The notes under the pieces were generated by a model. It was not told the DNA's origin and did not search any database. It worked only from the letters and a program-made list of their open reading frames with translations. A stretch of DNA of 64,000 bases. It comes from Arthrobacter sp. SLBN-112 (GTDB taxonomy: Bacteria; Actinomycetota; Actinomycetes; Actinomycetales; Micrococcaceae). Below are positions 17,857-25,410 of this stretch, in pieces (positions within the stretch are counted from its first letter, which is position 1; every line of letters starts with the position of its first letter). The stretch covers positions 4,030,001 through 4,094,000 of the forward strand of contig NZ_JAUSXY010000001.1 of assembly GCF_030944625.1 (NCBI RefSeq). The letters are read 5' to 3'. The translations under genes were made by a program, and so were the position numbers.

Positions 17857-18336
17857 CTACTCGGCGATGTCCTCCGCCCACAGCTCCGGATGGTCAGCCT
17901 GGAAGGAACGCATCATGTCCACGCAGCGCTGATCGTCCAGCACCACCACCTCAACCCCGCGTGACCGCAGGAGCTCCGGCTCGCCGTCGAACGTGCGCGC
18001 TTCCCCGACCACCACGCGCGGGATCTTGAACTGGATGATGGTTCCGGCGCACATGGCGCACGGGGCCAGGGTGGTGTACAGCGTGGTGTCCCGGTAACTC
18101 TTCTGCCGGCCGGCGGCGCGGAGCGCGGACATCTCCCCGTGCGCGATCGGATCGGCGTTCTGGACCCGTTCGTTGTGCCCGCTGGCAACCACCACACCGT
18201 CGCGGGCGAGCGCCGCCCCGACGGGGATGCCGCCCTCAGCCAGGCTCTTTTGGGCGGCCTGATACGCGGCTTCGAACGCGGGGAGGTCGGTGCGGTCCAG
18301 TTCCGGCGCGGCGGATTCGTGCTGCTCGTGGGTCAT
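17857..18336 (-). CDS. Nucleoside/cytosine deaminase, CDA superfamily
   Basis: Zinc ligands are in AHGEMSAL (His and catalytic Glu) and APCAMCAG (two Cys), with the usual spacing; 159 residues is normal for a guanine/cytosine deaminase-type protein, and the RAAGRQKSYRDTTLYTT stretch resembles fungal cytosine deaminase more than TadA. It hydrolytically deaminates a free base or nucleoside. A broken 3' copy lies at 20878-21083. Confidence 0.88.
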   Translation of the reverse strand: MTHEQHESAAPELDRTDLPAFEAAYQAAQKSLAEGGIPVGAALARDGVVVASGHNERVQNADPIAHGEMSALRAAGRQKSYRDTTLYTTLAPCAMCAGTIIQFKIPRVVVGEARTFDGEPELLRSRGVEVVVLDDQRCVDMMRSFQADHPELWAEDIAE

Positions 18337-18356
18337 GGCGCCATTGTTGCACGCAG

Positions 18357-19241
18357 CTAGGCCAAAGACCCCGGCGCACCGGATGCCTCAAGGACCTGCT
18401 GCAGCCCGGTGACCGGGATGTCCGGGAACTCGGCCCGCGGCGGACCAAACTCGAAAGCCGCTGCCCCCGATTCCTCCCAGACAGCGGCCCCAGCCACCCT
18501 GGCGAGGAACGGCGAGAACGGCCTGGCAGCCACGGAGAGGACACGAACGGCCGCCGCCGGAACCCGCTGGACGGACCCATGCCCGGCCCGGGCCAACAGA
18601 GCCTCCGCCACCTCATTTGCCGTGAGCGTTTCCGAGCCCCATTCGATGACGCGGTTCCGCAGCGCCGGGTCGCGGAGGGCACGGACCACGACGGCGGCCG
18701 CGTCCCGGACCGAGGTATAGGTCACCGGGGCAGACCCCGAGCCGAACACGGGCACCTTGCCCTTCGACTCAAGCGGCGCCCTCATGATCTCAAGCCGCTG
18801 TTCCAGGAGCGCGCCGATCCGGACAATCGTCCAGTCCATGCCGGAGGAGCGGACGGCGTCCTCGGCCGCCGCCTTGCAGCGCAGAAAATCGATGGGTCCG
18901 TCGGACGCGGCGCCGGGCATGGACATCATCACCACGTGCCGCACTCCGGCCGCCGCCGCCGCGCGGACCAGGCGGATGGCGCCGTCGCGGTCAACCGCGC
19001 GCGGGCTGGAGTCCTTGATCCCGAACCCCGAGGCGGCGAACACCACCTCGGTGCAGCCCGCCACGGCTGCGCGGCAGTCGGCGTCGAGGTCCCCACGGAG
19101 GAGTTCGACGCCGTCGCCCATCTTTTGCGGGAACGGCTGGGACTTGCCCCGGGCCAGGACGCGGACCTGTTGCCCGGCGGCAAGGAGCAGCGGAACCACG
19201 GCGCGGCCCAGGCGGCCCGTGCCGCCGACCACCAGGATCAT
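18357..19241 (-). CDS. NmrA-like atypical SDR, NAD(P)H-binding protein
   Basis: The start MILVVGGTGRLGRAVVPLL is the atypical SDR nucleotide-binding motif (GGTGRLG), and the body matches NmrA/NAD(P)-binding proteins of about 290 residues. No YxxxK catalytic pair is evident, so it may be a redox sensor or quinone reductase-like enzyme. It overlaps the upstream NTF2-like gene by 4 bases, forming a two-gene operon divergent from a TetR regulator. Confidence 0.83.
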   Translation of the reverse strand: MILVVGGTGRLGRAVVPLLLAAGQQVRVLARGKSQPFPQKMGDGVELLRGDLDADCRAAVAGCTEVVFAASGFGIKDSSPRAVDRDGAIRLVRAAAAAGVRHVVMMSMPGAASDGPIDFLRCKAAAEDAVRSSGMDWTIVRIGALLEQRLEIMRAPLESKGKVPVFGSGSAPVTYTSVRDAAAVVVRALRDPALRNRVIEWGSETLTANEVAEALLARAGHGSVQRVPAAAVRVLSVAARPFSPFLARVAGAAVWEESGAAAFEFGPPRAEFPDIPVTGLQQVLEASGAPGSLA

Positions 19242-19687
19242 GACCTGTCACCTCCAGCCGTCCCGTGGAGCGCCTCGCTGATGGCCACGTTCACGTCGCC
19301 GGAGTCCTGGTCCACGGGTTCAAGGTAGAACTGGGCCGCGGCGATTTCGTCGTCGCGAAGGGTGAAGATGGCAACCCCGGCGGCGCGCTGTACGGATCCG
19401 TCCGGCCGGGTGCCGCGGTTGCTCCATTCCAGCCAGATTTTGCCGTCCGGGCCGGTGGCGGCGTCGTGGACGGTGAGGGCGAGGTCCGGCAGGCCGGCAA
19501 AGAGCGCCGTCCAGTTCTTCCGGACCTGGGCCGATCCCGTAAAACTGCGGGCCGGGTGGACGGGGGTGGTGTTCCGGTAGTCTTCCGCGAACTGGGACAC
19601 CATGGCCTCGAGGTCATGGTGGTTAGCCGCGGCCAGCATGCGCCGGACCGGGCCTTCGGGGACGCGGTCGAGTCCTGAAGCGTCCAT
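19238..19687 (-). CDS. SnoaL/NTF2-like domain protein
   Basis: 149 residues with the NTF2-like cone-fold pattern (MLAAANHHDLEAMVSQFAED; KIWLEWSNRGTRPDG; FTLRDDEIAAAQFYLEP). Members bind or isomerise small hydrophobic substrates. It is the first gene of a pair with the NmrA-like reductase, and the shared promoter region with the TetR gene carries an operator-like inverted repeat, so regulation by that TetR protein is likely. Confidence 0.82.
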   Translation of the reverse strand: MDASGLDRVPEGPVRRMLAAANHHDLEAMVSQFAEDYRNTTPVHPARSFTGSAQVRKNWTALFAGLPDLALTVHDAATGPDGKIWLEWSNRGTRPDGSVQRAAGVAIFTLRDDEIAAAQFYLEPVDQDSGDVNVAISEALHGTAGGDRS

Positions 19688-19741
19688 GATCTACTCCTTG
19701 GATTCCGTCGCGGGAGGCGGAGAGGTTGGTACGCTGAATTT

Positions 19742-19759
19742 GATACAGTCAGATGTATC
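19742..19759. promoter_or_regulatory. Putative TetR operator in divergent promoter region
   Basis: GATACA (19742-19747) and TGTATC (19754-19759) form an inverted repeat with a 6-base spacer, and a third TGATACA follows at about 19764. The cluster lies between the NTF2/NmrA pair and the TetR gene. Confidence 0.65.
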
Positions 19760-19785
19760 TAACTGATACAAGGAGCTTAAGCCCC

Positions 19786-20454
19786 ATGGGACCCGCGGTC
19801 AACGGTGCATCACCCCGCTCGCGGAGCTACGACGCCCGGCGCCGGCAGGAGGCGGCGGAGCAGTCGAGGAAACGCGTTCTCGCGGAGTCGCGCGGGCTCT
19901 TCCTGGCCAAGGGATACGGCCGGACCACCATCGCCGCCATTGCGCACGCTGCCGGCGTCTCCAAGGAGTCGGTGTACAAGGGGTTCGGTGGAAAGCCGGG
20001 GCTGGTCCGGGCCATTTACGAACAAAGCCTCCTGGGCGCCGGCGGCCCTCCGGCGGAAGAGCGCTCCGACCGCGCGCAGGCCACGGTCGCTGACCCCCGG
20101 GAACTCATGGAGCAGTTCGGGCGGTTCGTCGCCGAGATCAGCCCGTTGGGATCGCCGGTGTATCTGCTCATCAGGGACGCCGCGGCGAGCGGGGACCAGG
20201 ACATGGCTGCACTCCTGCGCGACGTGGACGACGAGCGGTACCAGCGGATGCTGCACAACGCGCGGCAGGTGCTTGGGCGGGGATTCCTGCGGCCGGACCT
20301 GAGGGTGGAGGAGGTTGCCGACGTCATGTTCATGGGCACCTCGGCCGAATTCTACGAAACCCTGGTCCTTAAACGCGGCTGGACGGCTGAGCGGTTCGGC
20401 CGCCTCATTGCCCGCACCTTGGCGGCCAACCTGCTGCCGGACAGCGGTGGTTGA
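19786..20454 (+). CDS. TetR/AcrR-family transcriptional regulator
   Basis: ATG at 19786 is preferred over 19753 because AAGGAG lies 10 bases upstream and the earlier start falls inside the operator-like repeat. The N-terminal TetR helix-turn-helix is clear (FLAKGYGRTTIAAIAHAAGV, then SKESVYKGFGGKPGL). The C-terminal domain is a ligand-binding helical bundle. It probably represses itself and the divergent NTF2-NmrA operon. Its TGA stop lies inside the intergenic repeat copy at 20449. Confidence 0.9.
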   Translation: MGPAVNGASPRSRSYDARRRQEAAEQSRKRVLAESRGLFLAKGYGRTTIAAIAHAAGVSKESVYKGFGGKPGLVRAIYEQSLLGAGGPPAEERSDRAQATVADPRELMEQFGRFVAEISPLGSPVYLLIRDAAASGDQDMAALLRDVDDERYQRMLHNARQVLGRGFLRPDLRVEEVADVMFMGTSAEFYETLVLKRGWTAERFGRLIARTLAANLLPDSGG

Positions 20455-20467
20455 GCCTGTCGAAACC
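20449..20467 (+). repeat. Short intergenic repeat GGTTGAGCCTGTCGAAACC, copy 2
   Basis: One mismatch to the copy at 2074-2092. It supplies the TGA stop codon of the TetR gene and is followed by a partial echo (CTGCCGAAACCGGC). Confidence 0.55.
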
Positions 20468-20544
20468 AGGCCTGCCGAAACCGGCACGAGTGGGTACGCT
20501 ACTTCTACAACGAGAGAAACCCCTCAACGAAATGGACGGTCACC

Positions 20545-20847
20545 ATGCACGCCGTGCTCGAATACACCTACGCGGACAACTACCTCCAAGCCCGCGAACA
20601 GTACCGCGCAGACCACCTCAAGGCAGGGTGGGAAGCAGTGGAACGCGGCGAGCTTCTGCTCGGCGGAGCAATTGGCGAAGGCCCCTTCACAGGTTTGCTC
20701 ATCTTCACCGGCGAGAACCCGCTCGAGTCCGCCAAGGCTTTTGCGGAAGCAGACCCTTACGTCATTAACGGCGTCGTGACGTCGTGGACCGCCCGCCCAT
20801 GGACCACGGTGCTCGGAAAAGACGCGGCCACCCCGGTTCACCCCTAA
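20545..20847 (+). CDS. YciI-like protein
   Basis: 100-residue ferredoxin-like single domain with the YCII pattern: YREQYRADHL-type region (REQYRADHLKAGWEAVERG), GELLLGGAIG, FTGENPLESAKAFAEADPYV. YciI proteins may act as small dehydratases or hydrolases or accessory subunits; no specific role can be given. It stands alone, downstream of the TetR gene. Confidence 0.85.
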   Translation: MHAVLEYTYADNYLQAREQYRADHLKAGWEAVERGELLLGGAIGEGPFTGLLIFTGENPLESAKAFAEADPYVINGVVTSWTARPWTTVLGKDAATPVHP

Positions 20848-20877
20848 ACGTCATCTCCCAACAGCACTGAACTGGGG

Positions 20878-21083
20878 CTACTCGGCAATGTCCTCCGCCC
20901 ACAGCTCGGGCTTGTCGGCTTGGAACGTGCGCATCATGTCCACGCAGCGCTGATCGTCCAGGACCACCACCTCAACCCCGCGTGACCGCAGGAGCTCCAG
21001 CTCGCCGTCGAACGTGCGCCTCCCCCACCACCACGCGGGGGATCTTGAACTGGATGATGGTCCCGGCGCACATCGCGCACGGG
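20878..21083 (-). pseudogene. 3' fragment of the nucleoside deaminase gene
   Basis: About 200 bases match the end of the deaminase gene at 17857-18080 almost base for base, from its stop codon to the PCAMCAG zinc-motif region, but a frameshift lies where the functional copy reads VVGEARTFDGE and the 5' half is absent. It is a truncated duplicate with no likely product. The rest of the gap up to 21167 shows no gene I can support. Confidence 0.87.
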
Positions 21084-21167
21084 CTAAGCGGCCTACCGCG
21101 GGGATCCGCACCAGCAAAGGAAGGACGGACGACGGCGGCACCGTCCAGTGTTGGAGCGGTTCCGGTT

Positions 21168-21668
21168 TTAGGAACTGACTTCCTGATGCGCGGCGATGGA
21201 CTCGGCGATCCGCTTGATTGCTGCGAGTGTTTTCGGAATGCCGTCGAGGGCCTGCCGGGTGCGCTCGGCGATGTGCGCGTCTGCCTCGGCGCCGTATTTC
21301 TCCCTGAACATGGCTATCCCCTCCGGCAGGAATTCCCACGATTCGCTCAGGACGGTTGCGGCGTCTGCGGGGGTGAGGGTGAAGCCCCAGCGGACATATT
21401 TGCCGCCCACCACCCAGGCGAACTCGCGTCCGCGGTCGGCAGCCACCACCTGGGAGCGGGTCTCCCAGGTCCGGTGCGGGAGCTCGTTCCGGCCGGTGAA
21501 CCACGCACCCACGTGGCCGGCGCTGTCCTCGTCGTCCCACCAGCACGACGTGCAGACCGGGCTCCACTCACCCGTGCGGGTGATGTCGGAGACCAGGTCG
21601 TAGAGCGACTCGGCTGACGCCTTGACCGTGACGGAATCCTGGTGTTGGCGGATGCTGCTTTGATTCAT
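21168..21668 (-). CDS. SRPBCC (START/polyketide cyclase-like) domain protein
   Basis: ATG at 21668 follows AAGGATGGACCC and gives a 166-residue protein beginning MNQSSIRQHQDSVTV, the normal first strand of an SRPBCC domain; longer upstream starts add unrelated sequence. Typical features are ESLYDLVSDITRTGEWSP and the strand-rich middle. These proteins bind hydrophobic ligands in a deep pocket. No operon partner is evident. Confidence 0.83.
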   Translation of the reverse strand: MNQSSIRQHQDSVTVKASAESLYDLVSDITRTGEWSPVCTSCWWDDEDSAGHVGAWFTGRNELPHRTWETRSQVVAADRGREFAWVVGGKYVRWGFTLTPADAATVLSESWEFLPEGIAMFREKYGAEADAHIAERTRQALDGIPKTLAAIKRIAESIAAHQEVSS

Positions 21669-21854
21669 GGGTCCATCCTTACAGACGGTCATTTCTCCTG
21701 CCGCCGAATGCGCCAGCTCCAGCCGGCAGAGGAGCTGGCCCGGAAGTTCGGTAAAAACTGAGCCAAACCTGGGGAACCGGCAGCCGCCCGGCTTATACGA
21801 TTTCCTGGACATCCGGGACGTGGGGCTTCCGGTGAAGTGAAATTGGGGGAATCT

Positions 21855-22430
21855 ATGCAGGAACTGGGCCGGATCTATTGGACGCGGCAGGGGCTTCGCC
21901 TGGCGTACTCAGCGGTGATGATTTGGCTGGCCATCGCGGTGATGTCAGCACTGATGTCGAAGGCGACGCCGGCTGCCGGAGCGAGTCCGGCTTCGGCCGC
22001 CGGGGTATTGCGCGGCCTTCTCGATGGCGTGGTTTCCGCGGTCACTCTTCCCGGCGTAGCCGTAGTGGTCCTCGGCATTGCCGGCGCCATCATGACCAGC
22101 CGGGATGTCCGGCGCCGGGATCCGGTGCGGCGCTTCACCCGCCAGCAGCGCCGCGAAGGGATGGCCCGCGCCGGCGGACTGTGCGAGTTGGAAGCCGGCT
22201 TCGGGCGCCGCTGTGGCCGCCCTGCCGAGCATGGCGACCACTTCTACCCGTGGTCCAAGGGCGGTTCCACCAGTCTGCAGAACTTCGTTGCGGCCTGCGC
22301 CAAGTGCAACCGCGCCAAGCGTGCCAGGATCCCTTCGCCGGCCCAGCAGCAACGGATGGAACGACGACGGCGTGACTACCTGCCGCCCTCGGCCTCACTC
22401 AGCGTGGGCGAACGGCAGCCCCTGCCTTAA
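21855..22430 (+). CDS. Membrane-anchored HNH endonuclease
   Basis: ATG at 21855 follows GGGGGAA. Two hydrophobic segments (about residues 17-35 and 62-82) precede a basic linker and a C-terminal HNH nuclease: a Cys pair (GGLCELEAGFGRRCG), the catalytic EHGDHFYPWSKGGS and a second Cys pair (ACAKCNRAK). It would place a zinc-stabilised nuclease on the cytoplasmic face of the membrane. Its 3' end overlaps the convergent methyltransferase by 32 bases. The role (defence, DNA uptake or repair) is unknown. Confidence 0.85.
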   Translation: MQELGRIYWTRQGLRLAYSAVMIWLAIAVMSALMSKATPAAGASPASAAGVLRGLLDGVVSAVTLPGVAVVVLGIAGAIMTSRDVRRRDPVRRFTRQQRREGMARAGGLCELEAGFGRRCGRPAEHGDHFYPWSKGGSTSLQNFVAACAKCNRAKRARIPSPAQQQRMERRRRDYLPPSASLSVGERQPLP

Positions 22431-23292
22431 CTTGCCGGGCTGCCTCCCCGTCCTCCGCCCCCGCCTTCGAGAGCGTGAAGATCCCGTAGTGCATCGCACG
22501 GGTGCGGTAGGCCAGGATGAGGCGGGGAATGCTGAGGACGGCACCGCGGTTGCGTGCGCCAAGGGCCACGCGGCGGGTCTCGCGATCGACGAGCAGGGCC
22601 TTCACGAGCCGACCGGCGCAGATCATCCACGTACGGGAAACGCGGCGGCTGACATCCTCGTAACCGGTGACTGTGAAGCCGGCCGCCACGACCATCGCCT
22701 CATACTCCTCGCGCGTGCCCATCGAGGGAAGGCGCCCTTCGCGGCAGATCGGCTCGAGCAGGTGGCGGACCTTCCACCCACTGGCATGGGTCTCGGCAAG
22801 CCACGCGCAGATGACGAACCGGCCGCCGGGCGACAGCACGCGGTGCGCCTCGGCGAAGAACCTGGGCTTGTCCACCATGTGCTCGCTCGACTCAATCGCC
22901 CAGGCGGCATCGGCCGAGGCGTCGGCCAGCCCGTTGTCGAGCCAGTCGCGGACATGGACGTCCACGCCCGGCACGGGATGTTCGGCGGCGTAGCGGGCCT
23001 GCTCGGCCGAAAGCGTAAAGCCGGTGACGCGAACCCCGCGCGTCACCGCGAGCCGCCTCGCAGTGGCGCCATAACCGCAGCCGATGTCGACGCACATCTG
23101 GCCGGGCACCAGCCCCAGCCGGTCGCCAACCGTGTCCACCAACGCCTCGACGGCCTCGCCGGGTGTTTCGCGGCCCGTCGTCCATAGCCCGTGGTGGACG
23201 TGCTCGCCCCACACCCGGCGGTAGATGGGATCGAGCTCGTCGTAGTGATCCGCCACCGCCGCGGCGTTCTGGGAGATATCGGGGACGATCAC
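22399..23292 (-). CDS. Class I SAM-dependent methyltransferase (cyclopropane synthase/tocopherol methyltransferase-like)
   Basis: Motif I is CVDIGCGYGATARRL, with downstream VTGFTLSAEQARYA and AIESSEHMVDKPRFF as in sterol, tocopherol or cyclopropane-type small-molecule methyltransferases; 297 residues is typical. The N-terminal HYDELDPIYRRVWGEHVHHG helix resembles that group. Substrate unknown. Confidence 0.85.
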   Translation of the reverse strand: MIVPDISQNAAAVADHYDELDPIYRRVWGEHVHHGLWTTGRETPGEAVEALVDTVGDRLGLVPGQMCVDIGCGYGATARRLAVTRGVRVTGFTLSAEQARYAAEHPVPGVDVHVRDWLDNGLADASADAAWAIESSEHMVDKPRFFAEAHRVLSPGGRFVICAWLAETHASGWKVRHLLEPICREGRLPSMGTREEYEAMVVAAGFTVTGYEDVSRRVSRTWMICAGRLVKALLVDRETRRVALGARNRGAVLSIPRLILAYRTRAMHYGIFTLSKAGAEDGEAARQVKAGAAVRPR

Positions 23293-23331
23293 GCCCTGAC
23301 CCTACAACGGCGCACCACGCCGCCGGAAGGG

Positions 23332-24585
23332 TCAACAACCTGGTGCCCCGACCGCTCTGCAGGCGTTCACCCGGCCGTGGGCCCAGTCAGTCCCGATGGC
23401 GCCGACGGAGTCGGTGGTGGATTCGACCTTGGTACGGGTGTCCGAGTTGGTGCCGCCGGGGTTGGCGCTGCGGGCGAGCGCGGCGACTGCGGCAACAATT
23501 GGTGAGGCCATCGAGGTTCCGCTGCCGATGTCGTATCCCTGGGAACGGTTGTACTCCCTGGCGAGGGTGAACCTGTGGTTGGGGAAGGTGGAGTAGACGC
23601 TGACTCCCGGCGCTGCCACGTCCACCCATGTGCCGTAGGTGGAGAACGACGCCTTCTTGTCGTTGTTGTCGGTTGCCCCTACGGCAATGACATTGGGGTA
23701 CGCGGCCGGATAGTTCATGCTGGAGTTGCCCCCGTTGCCGGCCGCGGCAACCAGCACCACGCCCGCGTTCCAGGCGTTGTTCACTGCGGTTTCCAGCGTG
23801 GTGGACGCCCCGACCGCCAGGCTCATGTTGATGACCTGCGCGCCATTCTTGACGGCCCAGTTGATGCCGTTCGCCAGGCCTGAGCTGGACCCCGCTCCGG
23901 TGTCGCTGAGGATTTTTCCAGCCAGGATGGTGCATCCCGGGCACACTCCGGCGACGCCGATTCCATTGTTGGCGGTCGCGGCGACGATCCCGGCGACGTG
24001 GGTTCCGTGGCCGTAGTTATCGTCGTTGCTTCTGGACGTTGTGAAGTTGGTCCGTGCGACAACCTTCGGGTTGATGTCGGGGTTGTCCATGGCGACGCCG
24101 GAATCGAGGACAGCCACTCTGATCCCGGTGCCCGTGGTGACGGTCCAAGCCTCGACGGCATCCACGTCGGCGTCAGATGTACCCGCGGCCACGGTCACCG
24201 TCCCGTCAGTGTTCGTGAACGATTGGCCGGTGTTCTGCAGGGCGTACTGGCGGGGAAAGTAGGTGTCGTCAGAGGCCGGCGTGACCACATAGTCCGGTTC
24301 GGCATATTCCACCACCGGATTCCGGCCCAAGGCGGCGACGAGCTGCAGCTCCTTCCCGGCCGGCACCGTGATCAGGTGCGCGCCGGTGCTGCCAACATCC
24401 GGACCATCGCTAAGTCCGAACGAGCGGAGGACGCCCGCCGCCCCGGCGTTGTCGTGGAACTTGACCAGGATCTGCCCTGCCGTGATGGCCGGGGTGGGTG
24501 CGGCGTTGCCCGGGACGACGGCGCCCAGCAGGGTGCCAATAACCAGGAGAAGGGCGGCGAAGCTCGCCAGCACAAGCTTTTTCAT
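23332..24585 (-). CDS. Secreted S8 subtilisin-family serine protease (thermitase-like)
   Basis: ATG at 24585 starts a classic signal peptide (MKKLVLASFAALLLVIGTLL), followed by an inhibitor-type propeptide (ILVKFHDNAGAAGVLRSF) and the catalytic triad motifs VAVLDSGVAMDNPD (Asp), NYGHGTHVAGIVA (His) and GSGTSMASPIVAAVAALA (Ser), with the oxyanion Asn in AAAGNGGNSS. It is an extracellular protease of about 418 residues. No cell-wall anchor is visible. Confidence 0.95.
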   Translation of the reverse strand: MKKLVLASFAALLLVIGTLLGAVVPGNAAPTPAITAGQILVKFHDNAGAAGVLRSFGLSDGPDVGSTGAHLITVPAGKELQLVAALGRNPVVEYAEPDYVVTPASDDTYFPRQYALQNTGQSFTNTDGTVTVAAGTSDADVDAVEAWTVTTGTGIRVAVLDSGVAMDNPDINPKVVARTNFTTSRSNDDNYGHGTHVAGIVAATANNGIGVAGVCPGCTILAGKILSDTGAGSSSGLANGINWAVKNGAQVINMSLAVGASTTLETAVNNAWNAGVVLVAAAGNGGNSSMNYPAAYPNVIAVGATDNNDKKASFSTYGTWVDVAAPGVSVYSTFPNHRFTLAREYNRSQGYDIGSGTSMASPIVAAVAALARSANPGGTNSDTRTKVESTTDSVGAIGTDWAHGRVNACRAVGAPGC

Positions 24586-24762
24586 GGGGTTATCTTCCGC
24601 GCACACACCGCGAATGGATAGGGGGAAAGGCCCCTTGAAATCCTCCCGGCACCCCGGGGTGCCAGCAGGCAGGGAACGACGACGACGGCACTCGTCTGGA
24701 GCAGGAACTGATCAACTGGCGCTGGGCGCTCAAACAGCTGGGGGCCTGAGTCTTTATCCCAG

Positions 24763-25089
24763 TTACCGGGCCAGGCCGAGAAACACCGCGAGCGACTGCT
24801 CAACAGCCACCATCGTTTCCGAATCAATGCGCCCTATCCTGTGCCCGAGATTGGTTCGACGTACGGTTGTGAGTTTGTCGACCATGATTTGGCTTACGCG
24901 ATCCAAACCGTTCAGTTGGCCCGGGTCAATGGTCAGCCTCAGCAGTGGAGCATCCGCGAGGTGCGACGTCAGGGGTAGGAGAGTAACAGACTCGGACTCG
25001 GCAAAGAGGTCGTCCTGGACGATGAGTGCCGGCCGGGGTTTCTGGGCATAAGTTCCGCCGGATACCGTCCACAACTCGCCGCGGTTCAC
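24763..25089 (-). CDS. Type II toxin, PemK/MazF family endoribonuclease
   Basis: GTG start overlapping the antitoxin stop (GTGA). The 108-residue protein has the MazF signature: RGELWTVSGG, KPRPALIVQDD, VTLLPLTS and DKLTTVRRTNLG. MazF toxins cut single-stranded RNA at short motifs. Its partner is the small gene directly upstream. Confidence 0.92.
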   Translation of the reverse strand: MNRGELWTVSGGTYAQKPRPALIVQDDLFAESESVTLLPLTSHLADAPLLRLTIDPGQLNGLDRVSQIMVDKLTTVRRTNLGHRIGRIDSETMVAVEQSLAVFLGLAR

Positions 25090-25289
25090 TCCGGCCAGAC
25101 TTCTGAAATCTGTTCGACGAAGTCCTGGTCGTCTGTAGTGCGGTCAGTGGCTGCGACGGCACGCGCCTGGCGCTGGGCCTCGCGCTTGAACTCGTCCGTA
25201 CGCGCATCCGGCACCCACATCTGAATTTGACGAAAGCCTCGCTCGCGCATGGCTATCCGGTGCCGCGCGACACGGTCCCTAACGCTCAT
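25086..25289 (-). CDS. Antitoxin of the MazF-like pair (DUF3018 family)
   Basis: ATG at 25289 is preferred because the upstream start would place the perfect palindrome at 25298 inside the coding sequence. The 67-residue protein begins MSVRDRVARHRIAMRERGFR and has the QMWVPDARTDEF motif of DUF3018 antitoxins that partner MazF toxins. It should bind both the toxin and its own operator. Confidence 0.87.
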   Translation of the reverse strand: MSVRDRVARHRIAMRERGFRQIQMWVPDARTDEFKREAQRQARAVAATDRTTDDQDFVEQISEVWPE

Positions 25290-25297
25290 GGAAACAA

Positions 25298-25311
25298 CGT
25301 TACATGTAACG
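25298..25311. promoter_or_regulatory. Autoregulatory palindrome of the mazEF-like pair
   Basis: CGTTACATGTAACG is a perfect 14-bp palindrome that ends 9 bases before the antitoxin start codon, the usual place for a toxin-antitoxin operator. Confidence 0.75.
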
Positions 25312-25410
25312 CGCTTACCTGTCACCGACAGTTGCGGGTGGAAGGACGACGACGGGACTTGCCTCCCGCGGTCGTCCTCCCTTCCAGCCCTGTCGTCCGC
25401 CCGCCGGAAC

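Noticed and set aside
20878..21567. 229-codon minus-strand frame joining the deaminase tail to upstream sequence
   Set aside because: It fuses the deaminase fragment with an antisense/out-of-frame reading of the SRPBCC gene; no real protein is supported.
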